In this document: one piece after another, positions 1-6,111 of the stretch
Layout of the letters: every line of letters begins with the position of its first letter
Position numbering within the stretch: the first letter of the stretch is position 1
Source: SIG588 sp045599305
GTDB taxonomy: Bacteria > Bacillota > Clostridia > Oscillospirales > Acutalibacteraceae
Assembly (NCBI GenBank): GCA_045599305.1
Contig: JAZRVU010000022.1
Coordinates: forward strand, 1 to 18,232
Length of the DNA stretch: 18,232 bases
Direction: 5' to 3'
The notes under the pieces: model-generated
Database searches by the model: none
Told to the model about the DNA's origin: nothing
The model's input: only the letters and a program-made list of their open reading frames with translations
Position numbers and translations under genes: made by a program

Positions 1-415
1 AATATTTGCCCGAAATGTTCACCGGCGAGCCGTGGGACAGATGCCCGCCCTGCTGCAGATTCATGCCCATCACGGTGTCGCCCGGCTGCAGCAGTGCAAA
101 GAACACCGCCAAATTGGCAGAGGCGCCGCAATGCGGCTGGACGTTGGCATGCTCGGCGCCAAACAACTTTTTGGCGCGGTCGCGGGCGATCTCCTCCACG
201 ATATCCACGCAGCTGCAGCCGCCGTAATAGCGCTTGCCGGGATAGCCCTCGGCGTATTTGTTGGTCAGCACGCCGCCGGCCGCAAGCAGCACCGCCTTGG
301 AGACGATATTCTCGCTGGCGATCAACTCGATGTTATGGCGCTGACGCTGCAGTTCCATATCGCAGGCAGAAGCCACCTGCGGATCAAATTCCATCAATTC
401 TTCAAAAAAGTTCAT
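1..415 (-). CDS. glyA: Serine hydroxymethyltransferase, N-terminal part (cut by window edge)
   Basis: Serine hydroxymethyltransferase is a PLP enzyme that interconverts serine plus tetrahydrofolate with glycine plus 5,10-methylene-THF, feeding one-carbon units to purine and thymidylate synthesis in the cytoplasm. The reverse strand translates from ATG at 413-415 into about 138 residues beginning MNFFEELMEFDPQV. They contain the family hallmarks IELIASENIVS, LTNKYAEGYPGKRYYGG, a VDIVEEIARDRAKKLFGAEHANVQP-type segment, and GDTVMGMNLQQGGHLSHG. The start is set by an AGGAGG site at 423-428; the ATG at 418-420 lies in another frame and runs straight into a stop. The gene continues past base 1. A ZTP riboswitch and terminator sit just upstream, which fits a folate one-carbon gene. 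Identity is near certain. Confidence 0.96.
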   Translation of the reverse strand, partial: MNFFEELMEFDPQVASACDMELQRQRHNIELIASENIVSKAVLLAAGGVLTNKYAEGYPGKRYYGGCSCVDIVEEIARDRAKKLFGAEHANVQPHCGASANLAVFFALLQPGDTVMGMNLQQGGHLSHGSPVNISGKY

Positions 416-448
416 AGCATTTCCTCCTGTTTTTTTGGCGGCCGTAAT

Positions 449-487
449 AAAAAAAGCGCACCCGGACCCAAAACAGTTCCTGTGCGC
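449..487 (-). terminator. Intrinsic terminator of the glyA riboswitch
   Basis: On the minus strand GCGCAC (487-482) pairs with GTGCGC (461-456), with a second inner pairing GGA/TCC, followed by a run of seven T (455-449). The 5' arm starts at the last conserved bases of the ZTP aptamer. Ligand-stabilised aptamer folding could therefore compete with terminator formation. That would make it the expression platform of an ON switch. Confidence 0.85.
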
Positions 488-560
488 CCAGACGGCCGGC
501 ATTTTGACATATCTTTCGCTCCCCTGCGGTACTCCGCAATTTCCGTCAGTTACGAAAGAC
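483..560 (-). ncRNA. ZTP (pfl) riboswitch upstream of glyA
   Basis: This family senses ZTP/ZMP, an alarmone of 10-formyl-THF shortage, and commonly controls glyA and purine genes. On the minus strand P1 is TCTTTCG (559-553) with CGAAAGA (518-512). It encloses the core TAACTGACGG, a small hairpin TGCGG-AGTA-CCGCA, and the conserved GGGGAGCG. Downstream, GCCGGCCGTCTGGGC holds the typical CCGYCUGGGC block. The pseudoknot GACGG (547-543) with CCGTC (495-491) pairs perfectly, although the consensus I recall uses GGCGG/CCGCC, so the change looks compensated. Location before glyA and an adjoining terminator support the call. Confidence 0.88.
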
Positions 561-579
561 GCTTATATTTTCTGCTATC

Positions 580-609
580 AGTATAACACATTTCTTTTAT
601 CACTGTCAA
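580..609 (-). promoter_or_regulatory. Sigma-70-type promoter of glyA
   Basis: On the minus strand TTGACA (609-604) and TATACT (585-580) are separated by 18 bases. Transcription would start near 573, just upstream of the riboswitch. Confidence 0.85.
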
Positions 610-663
610 GTGGAAAAGCCATGCAAATTCCGGAACCTTTGCCATCTTTTTTTGAAAAAAGGC

Positions 664-692
664 TTGACTTTCCCCCGCCTCGGTGCTATAAT
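664..692 (+). promoter_or_regulatory. Sigma-70-type promoter of the tRNA-Leu gene
   Basis: TTGACT (664-669) and a perfect TATAAT (687-692) are spaced by 17 bases and end 22 bases before the mature tRNA. It is divergent from the glyA promoter, with about 55 bases between the two -35 boxes. Confidence 0.88.
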
Positions 693-714
693 AGCGGATG
701 TTCCAAGTGAATAT

Positions 715-798
715 GCGCGAGTGCTGGAACTGGCAGACAGGCACGTTTGAGGTGCGTGTGTCGAAGACGTACGGGTTCAAGTCCCGTCTCGCGCACCA
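715..798 (+). tRNA. tRNA-Leu, anticodon GAG, with encoded CCA
   Basis: This is a class II tRNA with a long variable arm. The acceptor stem is GCGCGAG (715-721) with CTCGCGC (788-794), discriminator A795 and CCA 796-798. The anticodon stem is CACGT (742-746) with GCGTG (754-758), around loop TTGAGGT. That puts GAG at 749-751, which reads CUC/CUU leucine codons. The variable arm is TGTC-GAA-GACG, and the T arm is ACGGG-TTCAAGT-CCCGT. The layout matches bacterial tRNA-Leu(GAG). It is a single-gene unit with its own promoter and terminator. Confidence 0.96.
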
Positions 799-830
799 AA
801 ATCCCGACCACTTTGTGGCCGGGATTTTTT
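799..830 (+). terminator. Intrinsic terminator of tRNA-Leu
   Basis: AATCCCG (800-806) pairs with CGGGATT (820-826), and inner CCAC (808-811) pairs with GTGG (815-818). The T run is 825-830. It begins two bases after the encoded CCA. Confidence 0.9.
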
Positions 831-840
831 GTGCCGAGGC

Positions 841-919
841 GGGCGCAGAGCCCGTCAGGAATATGCCGCCTCTTTCAACCGCCCTTTGCCTTTGACCACC
901 GGGCATATTCCCTTTGAGA
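841..919. repeat. Structured repeat, copy 1
   Basis: This 79-base element aligns without gaps to 970-1048, with 10 mismatches by hand count. It contains a short hairpin CGGGC-gcaga-GCCCG and a pair of distant arms, GGAATATGCC (857-866) and GGCATATTCC (902-911). It runs into a second palindrome, GAGAAACGGC/GCCGTTTCTC (916-937). No gene is credible here. I read it as an intergenic structured repeat of unknown function. Confidence 0.7.
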
Positions 920-939
920 AACGGCTTGCCGTTTCTCAC

Positions 940-960
940 TTCAAGTCCCGTCTCGCGCAC
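940..960 (+). repeat. Duplicate of the tRNA-Leu 3' end
   Basis: These 21 bases are identical to 776-796 of the tRNA-Leu gene: T-arm 3' half, acceptor 3' strand, discriminator and first C of CCA. The 5' half of a tRNA is absent, so this is a fragment and not a gene. Such duplications usually mark site-specific integration into a tRNA or unequal recombination. No integrase lies in the window. Confidence 0.85.
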
Positions 961-969
961 AGCCGTGAC

Positions 970-1048
970 GGGCGCAGAGCCCGTCAGGAATATGCCGACT
1001 CTTTCAGCCGATTTTTGCCTTTTGCCACCTGGCATGTCCCCTTTGAGA
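970..1048. repeat. Structured repeat, copy 2
   Basis: This is the second copy of the 841-919 element. Its 5' hairpin is better paired here: GACGGGC (967-973) with GCCCGTC (979-985). The long-range arms are GGAATATGCC and GGCATGTCCC, so two substitutions keep pairing through G-U or replace a pair. It ends just before the pilus operon terminator. Confidence 0.7.
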
Positions 1049-1054
1049 GTACGC

Positions 1055-1092
1055 AAAAAAGATCCCGTCCGGTACACCGAACGGGATCTTTT
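1055..1092 (-). terminator. Terminator of the pilus operon
   Basis: On the minus strand AAAAGATCCCGT pairs with ACGGGATCTTTT. Inner CGGT/ACCG extends the stem across one mismatch, and the hairpin is followed by a T run (1060-1055). It starts at the stop codon of the last pilus gene. The plus-strand tail is shorter, so it terminates mainly the leftward operon. Confidence 0.9.
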
Positions 1093-1682
1093 CAATAAAG
1101 ATTACATCGCACCAAAATCACTTCACCGGTCTTCCGGATTTCGGCAAACAGAACCAAATCATAGTCATCCTGCAGCAGCGTTTCAATTTTGGCGTTTTTG
1201 GCATGCTTCACATCTGCTACCTGATAGCGGAATACTTCCCCCTGCATATTGGTAACAGTCACCCGCTCGCCGATATCGACTTTTGAGACGAAATCAAACT
1301 GACCGTCGGCATCCGCACCGCCGATGACGAACGTGCCAGCATACAGATTTCCTGTAAATCGGCAGGGGGTAAACACGGCCGCCCGGCGATCCCACACGGC
1401 CGCCACAGGCAGCTTCACGGAATGCACCGGCAATTCCAGGATAGCTGTATAATCAGTACCCTGATAATTCACACAAGCCGATTCGGGAACGGAACGCTCC
1501 TCATGAAAGCCGGCTACCCGCTGCGGCATGACAGACTCCAGATACGCCACGGCATCTGCGTTCTTTTTGAGACTTTGCCGGGCGGTTACCTGCCAATAAA
1601 TCAGCAACATGGCAGCAGCAGCCAAAAGCACTATCCCCGTGAAAAAAAGGGCTTTTTTCAAAGCCCCTTTTTGCTCACGCAT
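1092..1682 (-). CDS. Catalytically dead sortase-fold membrane protein (pseudosortase)
   Basis: A 196-residue protein with one N-terminal membrane segment (about 10-30) and an extracellular sortase-like domain (about 76-196). The fold is suggested by YTAILELPVHSVKLPV, an FTPCRFTGNLYAGTFVIGG strand pair, IGERVTV, FRYQVADV and the terminal VILVRC. Compared with active sortases, the catalytic His position (usual AGH) is Ala123, the Cys position (usual LFTC) is Glu181, and the Arg position appears to be Val188. Transpeptidation is therefore not expected; this rests on alignment by eye. The start chosen is ATG at 1680-1682, with AGAAGG upstream and an 8-base overlap with the preceding gene, so translation is probably coupled. 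An in-frame ATG 10 codons upstream lacks this fit. It is the last gene of the operon. It may act as an assembly factor or chaperone. Confidence 0.75.
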   Translation of the reverse strand: MREQKGALKKALFFTGIVLLAAAAMLLIYWQVTARQSLKKNADAVAYLESVMPQRVAGFHEERSVPESACVNYQGTDYTAILELPVHSVKLPVAAVWDRRAAVFTPCRFTGNLYAGTFVIGGADADGQFDFVSKVDIGERVTVTNMQGEVFRYQVADVKHAKNAKIETLLQDDYDLVLFAEIRKTGEVILVRCNLY

Positions 1683-2628
1683 CGGAACGCCTTCTTCCCA
1701 AAACCACCACAAGGATCAGCGCCGCGCCGGAAACAGCCAGCAAAACCACATAGAGGCCGATGTTCAGCGTATCCCCCGACGGAGGAGGCGGCGGCAGCGG
1801 CTCCTCTTTGGTATTCGTGATCACAAAAACCTGCCCTTCCCTCTCTACCGTAACGGTATAGCGATCCGGAACTTTATGCTCGACCACGGTCCATTCATGC
1901 TTTTCAGCAGAGCCCCATGTGCACGACCAGTTATTCTCCGCATTCAACGATACCTGCTTGAACAGCACATTATCGCGATAGATATCTACATCTACAGACA
2001 CAGGACGTTCCTTATCGGAGTTGTCCCTCCATTGCTTGATAACTTTCAGTGTCTCGGGCGTATTGCCCGGCGTGGGAAAAGAGCCGGTCGGCTTGGGAAA
2101 CGCCGCCACATCATAGACCCATTTGCCGTCCTCACCGACGGTGGGCACAGAAATCAAAAACGGTTCAAACCCTTCGAGATCCCCGGGCAGCATATTGCCC
2201 GTCCAGCGCAGATAATAAATGCCGACAGCCAGGTCTTTAAAGCTGATCATGCCCTTTTCGTCGGTCACAGCCATTGCCATCGGCGCGATCTCATCCGCTA
2301 TGATATACGCACTCAATGTATCCGTCACCGCATCCCATTCGCTTTGGGAAGCCACGGCGTTAATATCCACACTATACTTCTCAAAGGGACCAGCCAGACT
2401 AAATTCGTAGTCTTCCGTGATCACGGCGGCCGGATAGATCTCGGCCTCGAGTCCTTGGCAGGGAGCGTCGTCACACAGATAAGTCAGCGTCAGAGAGCAG
2501 ACCGCATCCGTTTTGATTTTTTCATTTGCGTCGGCTGTGGAAACAGCAAAAGCGGAAAAGGCCGTCTGCACAGTCAGCACGGTGAACACCAGCAATACCG
2601 CCAAATGCCTTAATGCGCACTTATTCAC
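1675..2628 (-). CDS. Cna-B domain minor (basal or ancillary) pilin
   Basis: A 317-residue surface protein. Residues 1-30 are a signal peptide. Residues 41-180 form an N-terminal pilin-like domain ending WVYDVAAFPKP, which resembles the WxxDVxVYPK pilin motif with Lys179. Residues 192-273 form a Cna-B domain (LKVIKQW to VFVITNT). A Lys198-Asn272 isopeptide bond assisted by Glu250 is predicted by family analogy. A proline run precedes PPPSG (282-286), a hydrophobic segment and GRRR. This is laid out as a cell-wall sorting signal but lacks LPXTG. The start is GTG at 2626-2628, overlapping the sortase stop by 4 bases, with GGAGGGAG upstream. Its place after SrtC suggests a minor or wall-proximal pilus subunit; the subunit position is inferred. 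Confidence 0.85.
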   Translation of the reverse strand: MNKCALRHLAVLLVFTVLTVQTAFSAFAVSTADANEKIKTDAVCSLTLTYLCDDAPCQGLEAEIYPAAVITEDYEFSLAGPFEKYSVDINAVASQSEWDAVTDTLSAYIIADEIAPMAMAVTDEKGMISFKDLAVGIYYLRWTGNMLPGDLEGFEPFLISVPTVGEDGKWVYDVAAFPKPTGSFPTPGNTPETLKVIKQWRDNSDKERPVSVDVDIYRDNVLFKQVSLNAENNWSCTWGSAEKHEWTVVEHKVPDRYTVTVEREGQVFVITNTKEEPLPPPPPSGDTLNIGLYVVLLAVSGAALILVVVLGRRRSDA

Positions 2629-3479
2629 TCTGCTCCCTCCTTTTTATTAATCAGATCTTCCGGCTTGATTTTCTTTTTCGGTTTCCGGAACAAAACGATC
2701 ATCACCAATGCAAGCAGCAAGGGAAATGCTACCACGGGTGCCACGATCAACGGATCCACAATGATGCCTTCTGAAATGACCTGCAGCGCGGAAGCCGCAT
2801 TATCCACCCGATGCCCACGTACCAACAGGCGGTGAGAGTTGATGCCATAGGGCGTGCAGGTGACCAGAGTACAATAGTCCTCCCCTGCCGCGATCGCCAG
2901 ATCATCCATCTCGTTTGGCAGAACGATGCGGATCTGATCGACCTTGTAAGTCAGCGTCAGATACAGCACATTGATCGTAAAGGTGTCGCCCTCTATCAGC
3001 TTATCCAGATCGGTAAACAATTTGGCATTGGGCAGCCCGCGGTGCCCGGAAACGACACAATGGGTATTTTCACCGCCCACAGGTAAGGACGACCAGTCAA
3101 GATGCCCTATCGCGATCTGCAGAACGTCATTGGATGTTCCGTGATAGATCGGCAGTGATACGCCCAGCTTGGCAATATCGATATACCCCATGATACCGGT
3201 CCCGGTAATATCCAGTGCCTTATCGTAAACTGCGCGGCGGGCTTCACTCAACCCAAAGCCACCCGGGGTAAGAAACAGATCACGATTATATGCCGCAGCA
3301 TCTTCCACCAACTGCCGCGCATCCGCGGTGTTCATTTCCTTGATCATGGCCTGATAGTTGTTGATGGCCTGCGTGGCATGGCGCTGATTCCAGTAATTGC
3401 TGACCGTGGGATACAGCAGTAAGGACAGACCTAAGACGCACACGATGAGCAGAATTTTCGTGAACTTTTTCATCTTCAT
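2625..3479 (-). CDS. srtC: Class C pilin sortase
   Basis: A 284-residue transpeptidase that joins pilin subunits by isopeptide bonds on the outer membrane face. Two membrane segments (about 6-24 and 243-264) flank the catalytic domain, the usual class C layout. Catalytic residues are visible: His146 in VVSGHRG, Cys208 in LVTCTPYG and Arg217 in HRLLVRG. Family landmarks are GIMGYIDI, LPIYHGTSNDVLQ, GHLDWSSLPVGGENTH and GLPNAKLFTDLDKL. The lid region (about 65-90) does not show the common DP(F/W/Y) motif. The start is ATG at 3477-3479, with AAGGAGA at 3497-3491 eleven bases upstream. It lies between the major pilin and the minor pilin, with a hairpin (3508-3533) just before its ribosome site. 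Confidence 0.95.
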   Translation of the reverse strand: MKMKKFTKILLIVCVLGLSLLLYPTVSNYWNQRHATQAINNYQAMIKEMNTADARQLVEDAAAYNRDLFLTPGGFGLSEARRAVYDKALDITGTGIMGYIDIAKLGVSLPIYHGTSNDVLQIAIGHLDWSSLPVGGENTHCVVSGHRGLPNAKLFTDLDKLIEGDTFTINVLYLTLTYKVDQIRIVLPNEMDDLAIAAGEDYCTLVTCTPYGINSHRLLVRGHRVDNAASALQVISEGIIVDPLIVAPVVAFPLLLALVMIVLFRKPKKKIKPEDLINKKEGAE

Positions 3480-3507
3480 GATCTTAAGGCTCTCCTTGCC
3501 GCTGCGG

Positions 3508-3533
3508 CCGGGGAGGGCGTGAGCCCTCCCCGG
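3508..3533 (-). promoter_or_regulatory. Intercistronic hairpin between major pilin and sortase
   Basis: CCGGGGAGGGC (3533-3523 on the minus strand) pairs perfectly with GCCCTCCCCGG (3518-3508) across a 4-base loop. No T run follows, so it is not a standard terminator. It lies 10 bases before the srtC ribosome binding site. A role in protecting the upstream pilin mRNA or damping srtC expression is inferred. Confidence 0.7.
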
Positions 3534-3582
3534 GCAACGGTAAATTTACAAAATATACGCGTTACAAAGTGCGCTGATCCGA

Positions 3583-6021
3583 TCAGCCTTCGTTATACAG
3601 TCTCTTCTTGGTGATCAGCACAATGGCCGTGGCCATGAAGAGGAACGCGCCGATGGCGATGAGCGCCACAGTGCCGGCGCCGCCGGTGCTGGGCAGCTCA
3701 TGACCGGAATTGTTCTGCACTTCGGCGATGTTGGCCACACCGGCGAACACGTGCGAGGTAGCATCGATAGCGGTCGTGGGAACGGTAGCCTTATCGGTAT
3801 CCTCGCTGGGCTGGATCGCGATACGGGCATCCAGCTTGTTGTAGCCATAGGGAGCGACCGTCTCTTCGAGGTAGTAGATGTCGTCCGCATCGAGACCGTC
3901 GATGACCACGACATCCCACGCTTCGACCTCAAACTCAGTGAAGAGATTGGTGTCGGCAGCGATCTCATCGGCAGAGGCCACGTGATAGACGTTGGCAGCT
4001 TCCTTGTAGAGAGTGATGGCCGTGCCGCCGGTCTCAGCAGTGAAGAGGGAGAACTTCGCACCCTTCAGCAGGACACGGGTGGTTCCGTCGATCTTCGCAA
4101 ACTTGAAGGAGACGGGCTTCACATAGGTGTCGTCGGGCAGGGTCTTGCCGTGCTGGTGGGTGTGAGGATCGTTGGAATAGTTCATGTAGACTTCGTTGAT
4201 GACGTTTTCGGTGCTGCCGAGCACGGTGTCTTCATCCGCAGCGATCGCATCCTCGGTGACCAGCGTCGTATATTTCACGGTGATCACAGAATCGCAGGTG
4301 ACGCCATAGGTGTCATCATAGGTATCGGTAGCGTCCGCATCATCAGCCAGAACGGAAACGGGAACCGCTTTCAGGTCCATGATTTTCACGTTCAGCGTGG
4401 TGCTGCCGTTGGTGGCGTCCGTCGTCACGGTCACGGTGTAATCATCCGGATCGATCTCCTCGGTGCTGGTGCCATTGGTGATGATGACCTTAATGGACTC
4501 CTTGTTCAGCGCCAGACCGGCTTCCATCAAGTCGACGAATTCCACATAATACTCATCGTAGTCCGCATAGTTGGACGGGAAGGTCGCGTCGATCTTATAA
4601 TTGAGGGTGTCACCGACAGCGATGTTCATCGCATCGTCAGCGGAGGTGTCCTCATATTTGGCCGCCACATCGCCCTCTTTGGAGACCTTCTTGTCCAGAC
4701 GCGGGATGCTGCCCTTGACGTTCACGGTGACATCTTCGACGACCTTGAGGATGTAGTCGGAGGTGAAATCATACTCATCGGGCACTTCGCTGTCCAGAAC
4801 GAGGTAGTAACCGTCGGCCAGACCGGTGATGGTGTAGGGAGCGGCAGCCTCAGTGGAGGCGGTACCGGTGGTAGACTTGTACTTCTGCAGGATCTCGGCG
4901 AGCTTTTTGATCTCTTCGGGATCGTTGTTGTCCTTCAGGATGAACTCGAAGACTTCCGCAAAAGCGGCAGCGGTGGAGTCCGCACCCAGTGCATTGAACT
5001 TGACATACTTGTCAGCGGTAGTATCGGTGGGGATGAACTTCCAGGCCTCAGCCTTCAGATCGGCAGCCAGATCGGCAACGCTGTCGGTGTCGAAGCCGGA
5101 GCCCCACTGGATGTTCAGCAGCTTGCTGCCAACGAGTTCGCCGTCGAAGATCTGATAGGCGGTGAAGGTGTGGCCGTCGGCCGCGCCGTTGATGGTGATG
5201 GTGTTGGCGTCGGTGGTACCGTCTTCCCAAAGGGCCTTCAGGGTATTCGTGATACCGGTGCCGTCATCGGGAGTCAGGGAGACCAGTTCACCGGGCAAAT
5301 AGGTCTTGGTCGTATCATCGCCGATCTGCCAGCCGGCAAAACGCTTGCCGGTGGGAGGCGTCACGGTGCTGGGCAGCTTGGGCAGGAAGCAGTTCTTGGC
5401 CACGACTTCGTCGGCCAGAGTGGAGCTGGAGGTGGCACCATTGAGATCATAGGTGATCGTAGCCACATCTTCATAGACCGCTTTGATCGTCAGAGGGCCG
5501 TTCACGGTCACATTCGTGCCGGAAGCCTGGATGACGTTGATGTTGTCATCGATGCGCCAGCCGACAAACTGTTTGCCGGCGGGAACGGTGGCAGGAGCGG
5601 CAGCCAGCGTGATGGTGGCGCCCTTCTTCACGACCGTGTTGGCAGCGATGCTGCTGTCCGTACCGCCGTTGAGGTCATACTTCACCTCATAGCCCCACAG
5701 AGCCGTGGCGGTGATTTTACCGGTCACATCGGCGGCAGGGATCGCGGCTTCGGCGGCATATTCAACAGCGTCGCCGGTCCCGATCACTACGGACCATTTG
5801 TAGAAGAACTGGTTCATCGCAGGAGCGTCGAAATAATCGGCACCCGCCAGCGTGTAGGCAGTTCCGTCGGTCGCGTCCTCGAGCAGCGTATCCGCTTTGG
5901 CAACGCCGTCGTCATAGACGACATCGTACTTCGCCGGTGCTGCTGCAAACGCGGTAGCTCCGAGAGCCAGCGTCATGGTGACGGCAAGCAGCAGAGCCAG
6001 AGTCTTTTGCATGGTTTTCAC
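3583..6021 (-). CDS. LPSTG major pilin with InlB-like N-terminal repeats
   Basis: An 812-residue pilus backbone protein. Residues 1-27 are a signal peptide. InlB/Flg_new-like repeats lie at about 112-183 (KYDLNGG...FVGWRID...IKAVYE) and 188-266 (TYDLNGA...FAGWQIG...LKALWE), with a degenerate one before them. Residues 275-435 match the N-terminal pilin domain (INGAADGHTFTAYQIFDG). Residues 437-635 match the fimbrial isopeptide D2 domain (LDKKVSKEG to YMNYSNDP). Residues 637-770 form a SpaA-like domain with E-box YYLEETVAPYGY (716-727). The LPSTG signal is at 776-780, then a membrane segment and KKRLYNEG. The pilin-motif lysine is probably in VTVNVKG (431-437). The start is GTG at 6019-6021, with AAAGGA nine bases upstream; the in-frame ATG three codons later is too far. 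SrtC follows directly. Confidence 0.93.
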   Translation of the reverse strand: MKTMQKTLALLLAVTMTLALGATAFAAAPAKYDVVYDDGVAKADTLLEDATDGTAYTLAGADYFDAPAMNQFFYKWSVVIGTGDAVEYAAEAAIPAADVTGKITATALWGYEVKYDLNGGTDSSIAANTVVKKGATITLAAAPATVPAGKQFVGWRIDDNINVIQASGTNVTVNGPLTIKAVYEDVATITYDLNGATSSSTLADEVVAKNCFLPKLPSTVTPPTGKRFAGWQIGDDTTKTYLPGELVSLTPDDGTGITNTLKALWEDGTTDANTITINGAADGHTFTAYQIFDGELVGSKLLNIQWGSGFDTDSVADLAADLKAEAWKFIPTDTTADKYVKFNALGADSTAAAFAEVFEFILKDNNDPEEIKKLAEILQKYKSTTGTASTEAAAPYTITGLADGYYLVLDSEVPDEYDFTSDYILKVVEDVTVNVKGSIPRLDKKVSKEGDVAAKYEDTSADDAMNIAVGDTLNYKIDATFPSNYADYDEYYVEFVDLMEAGLALNKESIKVIITNGTSTEEIDPDDYTVTVTTDATNGSTTLNVKIMDLKAVPVSVLADDADATDTYDDTYGVTCDSVITVKYTTLVTEDAIAADEDTVLGSTENVINEVYMNYSNDPHTHQHGKTLPDDTYVKPVSFKFAKIDGTTRVLLKGAKFSLFTAETGGTAITLYKEAANVYHVASADEIAADTNLFTEFEVEAWDVVVIDGLDADDIYYLEETVAPYGYNKLDARIAIQPSEDTDKATVPTTAIDATSHVFAGVANIAEVQNNSGHELPSTGGAGTVALIAIGAFLFMATAIVLITKKRLYNEG

Positions 6022-6111
6022 TTGGTATCATCCTTTCAAAATTTATTTTTCTCGGGTATTTATTCGGTCACATCTCGGCGCAACAATATTTCGCCGCAAA
6101 AGAGAGGCTGT

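Noticed and set aside
841..1048. CRISPR array
   Set aside because: Only two imperfect copies, each 79 bases with internal structure, no uniform spacers and no cas genes.
550..1095. A 181-codon leftward open frame across the tRNA and repeats
   Set aside because: It is antisense to the tRNA-Leu gene (giving the typical artefact CARRDLNPYVFDTRTSNVPVCQFQHSR) and reads through both repeats, terminators and the tRNA promoter. No credible ribosome site; spurious.
6076..6096. Hairpin CGGCG/CGCCG between adhesin and major pilin as a terminator or processing site
   Set aside because: Only 5 bp with an 11-base loop and no T run; too weak to annotate.
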